From contig NZ_JACHNX010000006.1 of the NCBI RefSeq assembly GCF_014199595.1, forward strand, positions 1-64,000: a DNA stretch of 64,000 bases, written 5' to 3'. Of this stretch, positions 14,855-22,105 are shown piece by piece. The stretch's first letter is position 1. Each line of letters starts with the position of its first letter. The notes under the pieces are model-generated. The model did no database searches and was not told the origin of the DNA. It saw only the letters and a program-made list of their open reading frames with translations. This DNA comes from Sphingomonas yabuuchiae (lineage in GTDB: Bacteria > Pseudomonadota > Alphaproteobacteria > Sphingomonadales > Sphingomonadaceae). The translations under genes and the position numbers were made by a program.

Positions 14855-14922
14855 GACGGGGATCGCCTAGGCCAGGTTCATAAAGCGTTCAATCATCGGC
14901 CCTATGAAGGGATCCTGCTGAC

Positions 14923-15360
14923 ATGCTGCGCCGCCATCGAAACCTTGCCGCCATCGCCCTGATGACGCCCGCCCTGCTGGGTGCGGCCGATCGGCGTGAA
15001 CCCGTGCATTATGCGCAGGTCGTCATCCGCGAGCGTGTCGTCATCCGCGTCCCCCGCGCCGCGCCAGCACCCGTCACTCCGATCCGGTGGAAGGAACGCA
15101 AGGGCCCCCGCTGCATCCCCGCCCAGGATCTGGCGGGTGCGCTGCCCGCCGAGGAAGGTGCGGTCGATATCGTGCTGACCGGCGGCAAGCGGGTACGCGC
15201 GCGACTGGTGCGTGCCTGTCGCCAGCTCGACTATTATTCCAGCTTCTATATCCGCCCCGGTCCCGACGGCCAGATTTGCGCCGACCGCGACCCGATCCGC
15301 ACCCGTGCAGGCCGCACATGCGAGATCGAGCGGTTCCGATCCCTGGTCCCGGCGCGCTGA
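14923..15360 (+). CDS. exported hypothetical protein
   Basis: A 145-residue protein with a basic N-terminus and an Ala/Leu-rich export signal (LAAIALMTPALLGAA), then a compact domain with four Cys (GPRCIPAQDL, RACRQLDYYSSFYI, GQICADRDPI, AGRTCEIERF) likely paired as disulfides in the periplasm. It looks like a sphingomonad-specific conserved protein of unknown function. It is followed by a REP-like doublet. Confidence 0.75.
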   Translation: MLRRHRNLAAIALMTPALLGAADRREPVHYAQVVIRERVVIRVPRAAPAPVTPIRWKERKGPRCIPAQDLAGALPAEEGAVDIVLTGGKRVRARLVRACRQLDYYSSFYIRPGPDGQICADRDPIRTRAGRTCEIERFRSLVPAR

Positions 15361-15416
15361 ACCGATTCTGCCAGCCGAGACGCCATCGAAATCGCCATGC
15401 CCACTCCACGGGCACG

Positions 15417-15517
15417 CCCCTCCCGCAGGCGGGAGGGGATGGGGGAGGGAGCGCCACAGGCGACGATCTCGGTGAGACCCCCTGCCCTCCCCCGGCCCCT
15501 CCCGCCTGCGGGAGGGG
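15417..15517. repeat. REP-like palindrome doublet
   Basis: Two 22-base palindromes, cccctcccgcaggcgggagg and its near-copy (each continuing two bases), lie at 15417-15438 and 15496-15517 in mirror arrangement. G-rich and C-rich flanks between them (gggatgggggaggg, ccctcccccgg) extend the symmetry. The unit fills most of the 310-base gap between two genes; nothing else is seen there except probable promoter sequence of the helicase gene. Confidence 0.7.
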
Positions 15518-15670
15518 AGGAAGAAACGGAGAAGAAGACGGGAATTTCCACGACCGCCACCCCCTCCGCCATGTGGAAAACTTGACATTCGCCACCAAAT
15601 CCGCAAGCGGCATAGGCTGCTGGGCGAGTGCGGGGCGATTCCCATTCCGCACCAAATTCCGGAAAATTGC

Positions 15671-17101
15671 ATGAGCTTTGCCGATCTCGGCCTCTCCGAC
15701 GAACTTCTCAAGACGGTCACCGACGCCGGCTATACCGAGCCGACGCCGATTCAGGCCTCCGCCATCCCCTCCGTGCTGATGATGCGCGACATCATCGGCA
15801 TCGCGCAGACGGGCACGGGCAAGACCGCCGCCTTCGTGCTGCCGATGATCGACATCCTGGCGCATGGCCGCAGCCGCGCCCGGATGCCGCGCAGCCTGAT
15901 CCTGGAGCCGACGCGCGAACTCGCCGCGCAGGTCGCCGAGAATTTCGAAAAATACGGCGCTGGTCAAAAGCTCTCCATGGCCCTCCTCATTGGCGGCGTG
16001 TCGATGGGCGATCAGATCAAGGCGCTGGAAAAGGGCGTCGACGTGCTGATCGCGACGCCGGGCCGGTTGATGGACCTGTTCCAGCGCGGCAACATCCTGC
16101 TGACCGGCTGTTCGATGCTGGTCATCGACGAGGCGGACCGGATGCTCGACATGGGGTTCATCCCCGATATCGAGGAAATCTGCACCAAGCTGCCCGCGCA
16201 GCGCCAGACGCTGTTGTTCTCCGCGACCATGCCGCCGCCGATCAAGAAGCTGGCCGACAAGTTCCTGCAAAATCCCAAGACGATCGAGGTCGCACGTCCC
16301 GCCTCGACCAACACCAACATCACCCAGTTCGTGGTGCCGGTCGCGCCCCAGTCGTTCGAGAAGCGCAAGCGCCTGCGCCAGCTGCTGGGGCAGGAAGAGG
16401 TGCGCAATGCGATCATCTTCTGCAACCGCAAGACGACGGTGCGCGAGCTGAACAAGTCGCTCAAGCAGCACGGTTTCCGCTCGGGCGAGATTCATGGCGA
16501 CATGGAACAGCCGCAGCGCCTGGCCGAACTGGAGCTGTTCAAGCGCGGCGATATCAACATCCTGGTCGCCTCGGACGTCGCGGCGCGCGGGCTGGACATC
16601 AAGGGCGTCAGCCACGTCTTCAACTTCGACGCGCCCTGGCATCCGGACGATTATGTCCACCGCATCGGCCGGACGGGGCGTGGCGGCGCCACCGGCACCG
16701 CCTATACCTTCGTCGCGCCCGATGACGCCGAGAATCTCGAGAATATCGAGAAGCTGACCGGCCAGAAGATCGACCGTCTCGAACTCCCCGCCCCGGCGGA
16801 AGAGGAGCGCCCCGCCCGCCGCACGCGCCGCGACCGCGCGCCCCGCACGGCCGAGGTCGAGGTCGAGGCGAACGCCCCCATGGCGGAAACGGTCGAGGAA
16901 GCGCCCCGCGCCCGTCCGCGTCGCGAGGAAACCCGTCGCGAACAGCCCCAGCGCGAACAGGCGCGTCGCGAGGAACCGCGCGAGACACGCAGCGACGATC
17001 GTCGTCGCGACCGCCGCCGCTCGCACACCGACGAGACGCCCGATGACGGCGGCTGGAACGGCCCGATCCCGGACTTCCTGAAGGTCTCGTTCGGGATCTG
17101 A
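15671..17101 (+). CDS. rhlE: DEAD-box RNA helicase (RhlE-like)
   Basis: A 476-residue ATP-dependent RNA helicase. In order: Q motif (FADLGLSDELLKTVTDAGY, then TPIQ), Walker A AQTGTGKTAAF, PTRELAAQ, TPGRLMD, DEAD in VIDEADRMLDMGF, SAT in LLFSATMPPP, and the second domain with IIFCNRKT, ARGLDIKGV and HRIGRTGRGG. Residues 375-450 form a long Arg/Glu-rich tail (repeats such as RREEPRETRSDDRR), typical of RhlE and used for RNA contact. It should remodel rRNA or mRNA structure, often under cold conditions. It is 8 bases upstream of the DUF1289 gene and probably in an operon with it. Confidence 0.93.
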   Translation: MSFADLGLSDELLKTVTDAGYTEPTPIQASAIPSVLMMRDIIGIAQTGTGKTAAFVLPMIDILAHGRSRARMPRSLILEPTRELAAQVAENFEKYGAGQKLSMALLIGGVSMGDQIKALEKGVDVLIATPGRLMDLFQRGNILLTGCSMLVIDEADRMLDMGFIPDIEEICTKLPAQRQTLLFSATMPPPIKKLADKFLQNPKTIEVARPASTNTNITQFVVPVAPQSFEKRKRLRQLLGQEEVRNAIIFCNRKTTVRELNKSLKQHGFRSGEIHGDMEQPQRLAELELFKRGDINILVASDVAARGLDIKGVSHVFNFDAPWHPDDYVHRIGRTGRGGATGTAYTFVAPDDAENLENIEKLTGQKIDRLELPAPAEEERPARRTRRDRAPRTAEVEVEANAPMAETVEEAPRARPRREETRREQPQREQARREEPRETRSDDRRRDRRRSHTDETPDDGGWNGPIPDFLKVSFGI

Positions 17102-17109
17102 CGCCGCCC

Positions 17110-17331
17110 ATGTCGCTCGACATCATCAGCTTTGTCGAACCCCAGCCGGCAAGTCTCGCCAGCCCATGCGTCCTGGTCTGCACCATGGACAAGGCGACCG
17201 GCTGGTGCCTGGGCTGCGCGCGCACCATCCGCGAGATTTCCAACTGGAGCGCCAAGCCCGCCGAGGAACGCCGCGCGATCCTGGCGGCCCTGCCCGCGCG
17301 TCAGGCCGAACTGGCGGCCCGCAAGGGCTGA
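17110..17331 (+). CDS. DUF1289 family protein
   Basis: A 73-residue DUF1289 protein with the Cys motif SPCVLVCTMDKATGWCLGCA (four Cys, a likely metal site), followed by RTIREISNWSAKPAEERRAI. The family is small, widespread in proteobacteria and without proven function; members often trail or precede other genes. It follows the helicase by 8 bases. An inverted repeat just after its stop is the probable shared terminator with the convergent hydratase gene. Confidence 0.88.
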   Translation: MSLDIISFVEPQPASLASPCVLVCTMDKATGWCLGCARTIREISNWSAKPAEERRAILAALPARQAELAARKG

Positions 17332-17337
17332 GGCCTT

Positions 17338-17370
17338 CCCGCCCTTCGTTCAGGCTGAACGGAGGGCGGG
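17338..17370. terminator. bidirectional terminator-like hairpin
   Basis: A 16-bp stem with one mismatch (cccgcccttcgttcag / ctgaacggagggcggg) and a one-base centre lies between the convergent DUF1289 and hydratase genes. The inner part, ttcgttcaggctgaacg, is related to the dispersed cttcgctcaggctgaacg repeat seen at 20690 and 59750. It lacks a strong T-run. Confidence 0.6.
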
Positions 17371-17388
17371 ATCGGGTGCGAGGTGGCT

Positions 17389-18156
17389 TTACCGCCCCAC
17401 AAAGCGCCCCGGCCGCCGCTCGGTGACCGCACGCACCCCTTCGGCAAAATCCTCGGTCCGCATCAGCTTCGCCTGCTCGGCCAGTTCGTGATCGGTCGCC
17501 GTCTCGACCAGCGCGCGCAAATCCCCCCGGATCGTGCGCCGCGTCGATGCCACCGCCAACGGCGCGGCGGCTGCGATCTCATGTGCCAAGGCCAGTGCGG
17601 TCGCCTCCAACGCATCGGGCGACACCAGCTGGTCGACCAGCCCCCAGCGCTCCGCTTCGTCGCCCCGGATGCGCCGCCCGGTCAGCAGCATCATCGCCGC
17701 ACGCTGGCGCCCGATCACCCGCTCCAGCACTGCCGAGATGCCGAAGCCCGGATGCAGCCCCAGTTGGACGAAGTTCGCCACGAACCGCGCCTCCGGCGTC
17801 GCGATGCGGAAATCAGCGACCAGCGCCAGCCCCAGTCCGGCACCGACCGCCGCACCCTGCACCGCCGCGACCACCGGCGTCGCCACCCCGAACAGCCGTG
17901 CCGCCGCCATGTAGAATGGGCTGCGCTCGCCCGGCGGCAGCGGCTCGGCGACCGGGTTCGCATGGACCAGGTCGGCGCCCGCACAGAATACCCGACCCTC
18001 GGATCGAAGCAGGATGGCGCGAATCGCGGGGTCCGAATCCGCATCGTCGAACGCTTCGGCCAATTGCGAAATGGTTCCCAGCCCCAGATGATTATTTGGG
18101 GGATTCCGTAGGGTCAGGATAGCGACGGCCCCGTCATGGCGGATTTCGATAGTCAT
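17389..18156 (-). CDS. enoyl-CoA hydratase/isomerase family protein
   Basis: A 255-residue crotonase-fold protein. The oxyanion-hole strands are visible (AILLRSEGRVFCAGADL; then PVVAAVQGAAVGAGLGLALV), but the residue normally serving as catalytic Glu in the second turn is replaced in ISAVLERVIG, so the reaction (hydration, isomerisation or other) is uncertain. It takes part in acyl-CoA metabolism. It stands alone, convergent with the DUF1289 gene. Confidence 0.85.
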   Translation of the reverse strand: MTIEIRHDGAVAILTLRNPPNNHLGLGTISQLAEAFDDADSDPAIRAILLRSEGRVFCAGADLVHANPVAEPLPPGERSPFYMAAARLFGVATPVVAAVQGAAVGAGLGLALVADFRIATPEARFVANFVQLGLHPGFGISAVLERVIGRQRAAMMLLTGRRIRGDEAERWGLVDQLVSPDALEATALALAHEIAAAAPLAVASTRRTIRGDLRALVETATDHELAEQAKLMRTEDFAEGVRAVTERRPGRFVGR

Positions 18157-18269
18157 GCCCTCCTATTAACCCGGCTTCGATACCAGTGGCCAGCACCCAT
18201 ACCCGTTGCTCGAAAGACACAGCGGCAAGGCATAAAGCGGCCGAGCGCAAACAGGTGCTTGAGCCCGTT

Positions 18270-18398
18270 ACCCCGACCGGACTAGACAATGGCCATGTCA
18301 GGTGATCGGCCGATAACGGGACGACGCCTAGGCATCGGGAGCCCAAGGGCTCCGTGCCGGGAGGGGATGCCGGGCGGCCTGGAAAACGGGCCGCCCTT
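18270..18398 (+). ncRNA. candidate structured RNA with intrinsic terminator
   Basis: Between the hydratase and the SDR gene lies a strongly foldable stretch. cccgtta (18273-18279) can pair with taacggg (18314-18320), enclosing a gaca / tgtc hairpin. Next comes a stable hairpin at 18331-18358 (ggcatcgggagccc, aa, gggctccgtgcc). The end is a terminator, gggcggcc / ggccgccc with TTTT at about 18371-18399. A possible promoter, TTGAGC (18270) N18 TAGACA, would start the RNA near 18305; TTGCTC (18206) with CATAAA (18231) is an alternative. No known riboswitch or sRNA consensus is recognised. Confidence 0.5.
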
Positions 18399-18486
18399 TT
18401 CCCCTTCATCACCCCGCCCAATCTCCCCCATGCGATCCGGTGGAACCCGTCCGCTCCACGCGGATTGCTAAAGACCTGGATCGAAC

Positions 18487-18520
18487 GGCGGCTGGCCGAA
18501 GGGATGGCCGCCCCTTTTTG
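18487..18520 (+). terminator. hairpin with T-run just before SDR start
   Basis: An imperfect stem, ggcggctggcc / ggccgcc, is followed by CCTTTTTGGGG and then by the SDR start codon about 10 bases later. As an intrinsic terminator it would stop transcripts arriving from upstream; the GGGG after it serves as the ribosome binding site region. It may make an attenuator together with the upstream RNA. Confidence 0.4.
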
Positions 18521-18525
18521 GGGAT

Positions 18526-19311
18526 ATGGCGATGCCCGACACCATCCTGATCACCGGAGCCTCCGCCGGGCTGGGCGCGGATTTTGCGCGGGCGCTGGCC
18601 AACAAGCCGGTGACGCTGGTGCTGACCGCGCGGCGCACCGACCGGCTGGCGGCGCTGGCGGAGGAGTTGGGAACGCGGCCGGATGTCGAGGTGCATGTCA
18701 TCTCCGCCGATCTCGGGCGCCCCGAGGGCGTGAAGACGTTGCTCGACGGGATCACCGACCGGGGTCTGCGGATCGACACGCTCATCAACAATGCCGGCTA
18801 TGGCGCGCTGGGTGACTTTGCCGACAGCGATCTGGCGACGCAGACGGGGATGATCGACCTCAATATGCGGGCGCTGGTGACGCTGACCCATGCGCTGCTG
18901 CCGCCGATGCTGGCGCGCGGGCGCGGGCGCGTGCTGAACGTCGCCTCGACCGCCGCCTTCCAGCCGGGGCCGTATATGGCGGTCTATTATGCCAGTAAGG
19001 CGTTCGTTCTGCACTTCTCCGAGGCTTTGCACGAGGAGGTGAAAGGACGCGGCGTGACGGTAACGGCGCTGTGCCCGGGGCCAACCAGGACCGAGTTCGC
19101 CGACGTTGCGGGCATGGCCGAGACGCCTTTGTTCGAGCGCTTTGCCTCCGGGTCGGAACAGGTGGTGCGCGATGGCCTTGCCGCGCTGGAGCGGGGACAG
19201 GCCGTGATGGTGTCGGGACTGCTCAACCGGCTGACCGCCGCCAGCACGCGGGTGGCACCGCGCGGGGTGCTGCGGCGGGCGGTCGCCAAGCTTCAGAGCG
19301 GGCGGCGATAG
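18526..19311 (+). CDS. short-chain dehydrogenase/reductase (SDR)
   Basis: A 261-residue classical SDR. NAD(P)-binding TGASAGLGADFA, NNAGYG, catalytic Ser in NVASTAAF, Y-x3-K in YYASKAFVLHF. The Arg pair in LTARRTDRL after the second strand suggests NADP preference. Substrate unknown; related proteins are annotated as DltE or YqjQ-like oxidoreductases. A second start six bases downstream (MPDTILITG) is equally possible. The leader contains two terminator-like structures, so expression may be attenuated. Confidence 0.9.
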   Translation: MAMPDTILITGASAGLGADFARALANKPVTLVLTARRTDRLAALAEELGTRPDVEVHVISADLGRPEGVKTLLDGITDRGLRIDTLINNAGYGALGDFADSDLATQTGMIDLNMRALVTLTHALLPPMLARGRGRVLNVASTAAFQPGPYMAVYYASKAFVLHFSEALHEEVKGRGVTVTALCPGPTRTEFADVAGMAETPLFERFASGSEQVVRDGLAALERGQAVMVSGLLNRLTAASTRVAPRGVLRRAVAKLQSGRR

Positions 19312-19467
19312 GTTTTGTTCGCGCGGAGGCGCGGAGACGCGGAGGTGTCTGGACGTGCCGCACTGGCCTCCTTCCTTTCGATCGGCAGACAAAGCCGTGC
19401 TGTGGCGAAAACAGGCAGCCTGCGGCTGGGCGATCCCCCTCCGCGTCTCCGCGTCTCCGCGCGAACC
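19311..19467. repeat. long inverted-repeat element (REP-like, type 2)
   Basis: The ends are mirror copies: ggttttgttcgcgcggaggc at the left against gcgcgaacc at the right, with internal cgcggagacgcggagg / cctccgcgtctccgcg. The 157-base unit fills the gap between the convergent SDR and rarD genes and reaches the rarD stop codon. No ORF inside looks real. Confidence 0.7.
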
Positions 19468-20360
19468 TATTCCGCCGTCACCGGCGTCCGGCTCCCCCGC
19501 ACGCTGTCGAAGGCGTAGAGCGCGCAACCGGCCCAGATCAGCACGAAGGTGACGATGTGGGCGGGCTTGAGCGGCTCGCCGAACAGCAGCACGGCCTGCG
19601 CAAATTGCAGGGTCGGGGCGATATATTGCAGCAGGCCCAGCGTCGCGTACCGCATCCGCCGCGCCGCCGCCGCGAACATCAGGAGCGGCGCCGCCGTCAC
19701 CGCGCCCGCCAGGATCAGCAGCATGTCGAGATGCCGGTCCGCCCCGAACGCTGCCGTGCCATTGCCGCTCGCCTGGAACAGCACGAACAGCGCGGGGGCG
19801 GCGAGCAGCAACGTCTCGACCGTCAGGCCGCCCAGCGCATCGATCGCCGCGATCTTGCGCACGAAACCATAGAAACCGAAGGATAGCGCCAGCGCCAGCG
19901 AAATGCCGATCGCCCCGCCGCCATTGATCGCCAGCACGACCACGCCGATGGCGGCGATTCCCACCGCCACCGCCTGCATCCGGCGAATCCGCTCGCCTAG
20001 AAGCGCGACGCCCAGCCCGACATTGACCAGCGGGTTGATGAAATAGCCGAGGCTCGCCTCCAGCACATGGTTGTTCTGGACCGACCAGATATAGACCAGC
20101 CAGTTGACCCCGATCAGCGCCGCGCTGGCGCAGAGCAGCAGCAAGGTGCGGCCTCGCGCTGCCGCGATAATAGCCTTGCCCCGCCGCGCGACGAGCACCA
20201 CGACTATGAGCAGGAGGAGCGACCAGAGGATGCGGTGCGCCAGCACCTGAAGCGCGGGCACGCCTTTCAACAGCTTGAGATAGAGCGGCAATATGCCCCA
20301 GCTGATATAGGCCCCGATGCCGAGCAGCAGGCCGGTGCGAGCAGATGAAGCGGTCGTCAT
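19467..20360 (-). CDS. rarD: EamA family transporter RarD
   Basis: A 297-residue inner-membrane drug/metabolite transporter with about ten membrane helices. Typical RarD signatures: GIGAYISWGILPLYLKLLKG near the start, LAHRILWSLLLL, NWLVYIWSVQNNHVLEASLG, FINPLVNVGLGVALLGERIR. Substrate unknown (E. coli RarD is named from chloramphenicol resistance). The stop codon lies in the flanking repeat element. It is followed on the other side by the bactofilin-like gene on the same strand, not obviously in an operon. Confidence 0.9.
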   Translation of the reverse strand: MTTASSARTGLLLGIGAYISWGILPLYLKLLKGVPALQVLAHRILWSLLLLIVVVLVARRGKAIIAAARGRTLLLLCASAALIGVNWLVYIWSVQNNHVLEASLGYFINPLVNVGLGVALLGERIRRMQAVAVGIAAIGVVVLAINGGGAIGISLALALSFGFYGFVRKIAAIDALGGLTVETLLLAAPALFVLFQASGNGTAAFGADRHLDMLLILAGAVTAAPLLMFAAAARRMRYATLGLLQYIAPTLQFAQAVLLFGEPLKPAHIVTFVLIWAGCALYAFDSVRGSRTPVTAE

Positions 20361-20404
20361 GCCGCCCCCTGTTCACGCTTGGGGTGCGGATGGCAAGCCA
20401 GGTG

Positions 20405-20635
20405 TCACCCGGCGACCATGCCCCTCACCTCGACCGCGCCACCCAGATTGACGACCCGGCCCGATACCATGCCGGTGATCCGCACCGATGCCCCGCGCTC
20501 TACGATGACATCGCCCGCCACCATGCCCTTGATGGTCGCATGGACACCGGAGGCGACGAGGACGTCACCACCGACCATTCCGCGCACCGTCCCGTCCGAC
20601 GTCACTTCCAGCGAACCCGCCGTCATTCCGCGCAT
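20405..20635 (-). CDS. miniature bactofilin-like beta-helix protein
   Basis: A 76-residue protein built almost entirely of four to five repeats of about 16-18 residues: RGMTAGSLEVTSDGTV, RGMVGGDVLVASGVHATI, KGMVAGDVIVERGASVRI, TGMVSGRVVNLGGAVEV, RGMVAG. The G-M-V-x-G-x-V spacing matches the beta-helix turns of bactofilins (polymer-forming cytoskeletal proteins), but the protein lacks their terminal tails and is about half their length. It could polymerise or cap a beta-helix stack. Transcribed alone; unrelated to rarD as far as can be seen. Confidence 0.7.
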   Translation of the reverse strand: MRGMTAGSLEVTSDGTVRGMVGGDVLVASGVHATIKGMVAGDVIVERGASVRITGMVSGRVVNLGGAVEVRGMVAG

Positions 20636-20689
20636 GGCATCCTCCTGTGTCGGGGACAGGACGCGCGCCCGGCAGATAGGTTCACGCGT

Positions 20690-20768
20690 GCGCTTCGACT
20701 TCGCTCAGCGTGAACGGTCGCTGGTTTCGATTTCGCCCATCCGTTCAGCCTGGGCGAAGTCGAAGCGC
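20690..20768. repeat. inverted repeat of the cttcgctcaggctgaacg family
   Basis: Mirror arms gcgcttcgacttcgctcagc and gcctgggcgaagtcgaagcg face each other across a short centre between the bactofilin-like gene and the E2 gene. The same core occurs at 59750 and, shortened, at 17345. The left boundary is approximate to a base or two. Confidence 0.65.
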
Positions 20769-20802
20769 ATGCCCCGCCCCCGCCCCCGCCCAGCGCATAG
20801 GA

Positions 20803-22104
20803 TCAATCGGCGAACAGCATCACCGGGGTTTCCAGCAGCCGCTTCAACGCCTGCACATAGCTTGCCGCATCATAGCCATCGACGACCCGGTGGTCGCAAC
20901 TGATCGACAGGTTCATCAGCTTGGCCCGCGCGATCGTCTCGCCGCCGCGCCCGTCGGAGCGGAAGACCGGGCGCTCGACGATGCGGTTCGGGCCGATGAT
21001 CGCGACCTCGGGGCGGTTGATGACCGGCGTCGTCGCGATGCCGCCCAGCGGCCCGAGCGAGGTCAGGGTGATCGTGCCGCCACCCATGTCGGTGCTGGCG
21101 ATGCTGCCCGCGCGGGCCGCCTCGGCAAGGCGGCCGATCTCCGTCGCCAGTTGCCAGACATTGCGGCTGTCGGCATTGCGGATGACGGGGACCATCAGCC
21201 CGGCGGGGGTCTGCGTCGCCATGCCCATATGCACCGCACCCGAACGGTTCACCACGCCCGCCTCGTCATCATAACGCGCGTTGAGCATCGGAAAATCGGG
21301 CAGCGTCTTGCAGATCGCGACGATCAGCAGCGGCAACATGGTCAGCTTCGGCCGATTGCCTCGCCCGGCGTTGAGCTGCGCGCGCGTCTCCTCCAGCGCG
21401 GTGACGTCGATTTCCTCGACATAGGTGAAGTGCGGAATGGCGCGCTTGGACGCGGCCATGTTCTCGGCGATGCGGCGGCGCATGCCGATGACGCGCACGG
21501 CTTCGTCGGCGCGGGGGGCGCGGGCGGGGGTATAGCCCTGCCCCGAACCATAACGCAGGAACGCGTCCAGGTCCGAATGGCGCACCCGGTCGCCCTCGGC
21601 GGGCTTCACGCTGGCGAGATCGACGCCCAGATCTAGCGCCCGCGCCCGAACGGCGGGCGAGGCCAAGACCTTCTTCTCCTGCTCCCTCTCCCCTCCGGGG
21701 AGAGGGTCGGGGTGAGGGGCAGCCACGGGCGATCCGTCGGAGGTTTCCGCTTGCGGCATCCCCTCACCCCGGAGGGGAGAGGGAGGTTGCGCTTCTTCGA
21801 CGCCGGGGTTTTCGGCTTCCAGCACGGCCTCTTCCGTCGCGGGCGAGGCGGCTTCCTCCACCGCATCGGTCTCGATCACCATCAGCGCCGATCCGATCGG
21901 CACCTGATCGCCGACCTCGCCCGCCAGTTCGACGATCGTGCCCGACACGGGCGATTCCATCTCGACGGTCGCCTTGTCGGTCATCATGTCGGCGACCGAC
22001 TGGTCTTCCTCGACCCGGTCGCCGAGCTTGACGTGCCAGGCAACGATCTCGGCCTCGGAGATGCCTTCGCCGATATCGGGCAGGCGGAAGGTGAAACGAG
22101 CCAT
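20803..22104 (-). CDS. bkdB: branched-chain 2-oxoacid dehydrogenase E2 (lipoyl acyltransferase)
   Basis: A 433-residue E2 subunit. Residues 1-80 are the lipoyl domain with the lipoate Lys in MMTDKATVEMESP; about 150-190 is the E1/E3-binding domain (ASPAVRARALDLGVDLASVK); the C-terminal 220 residues are the catalytic acyltransferase with active-site His in ISCDHRVVDGYDAAS. It transfers branched acyl groups from E1 to CoA. The linker at about residues 107-142 (PPSPLRGEG, PHPDPLPGGER) is encoded by a REP-like palindrome doublet. Its ATG is one base after the E1beta stop. An E3 gene is not in the window. Confidence 0.93.
   Translation of the reverse strand: MARFTFRLPDIGEGISEAEIVAWHVKLGDRVEEDQSVADMMTDKATVEMESPVSGTIVELAGEVGDQVPIGSALMVIETDAVEEAASPATEEAVLEAENPGVEEAQPPSPLRGEGMPQAETSDGSPVAAPHPDPLPGGEREQEKKVLASPAVRARALDLGVDLASVKPAEGDRVRHSDLDAFLRYGSGQGYTPARAPRADEAVRVIGMRRRIAENMAASKRAIPHFTYVEEIDVTALEETRAQLNAGRGNRPKLTMLPLLIVAICKTLPDFPMLNARYDDEAGVVNRSGAVHMGMATQTPAGLMVPVIRNADSRNVWQLATEIGRLAEAARAGSIASTDMGGGTITLTSLGPLGGIATTPVINRPEVAIIGPNRIVERPVFRSDGRGGETIARAKLMNLSISCDHRVVDGYDAASYVQALKRLLETPVMLFAD
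21682..21786. repeat. REP-like doublet inside the E2 linker coding region
   Basis: Two mirrored palindromic units, ctccctctcccctccgggga extending to 21720 and cccctcaccccggaggggag extending to 21786, lie in frame within the E2 gene. They encode the interdomain linker residues without disturbing the reading frame. The architecture equals that of the intergenic doublets at 15417 and 24762. Confidence 0.75.
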
Positions 22105-22105
22105 G

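Noticed and set aside
15074-17026. A 650-codon ORF antisense to the rhlE gene
   Set aside because: The plus strand encodes a complete DEAD-box helicase; the antisense translation is repetitive and low-complexity.
18270-18400. Known riboswitch or SRP/6S RNA ahead of the SDR gene
   Set aside because: None of the consensus motifs for cobalamin, TPP, SAM, FMN, glycine, guanidine or the SRP GGAAGGAAGCA loop could be found; only a structured RNA is claimed.
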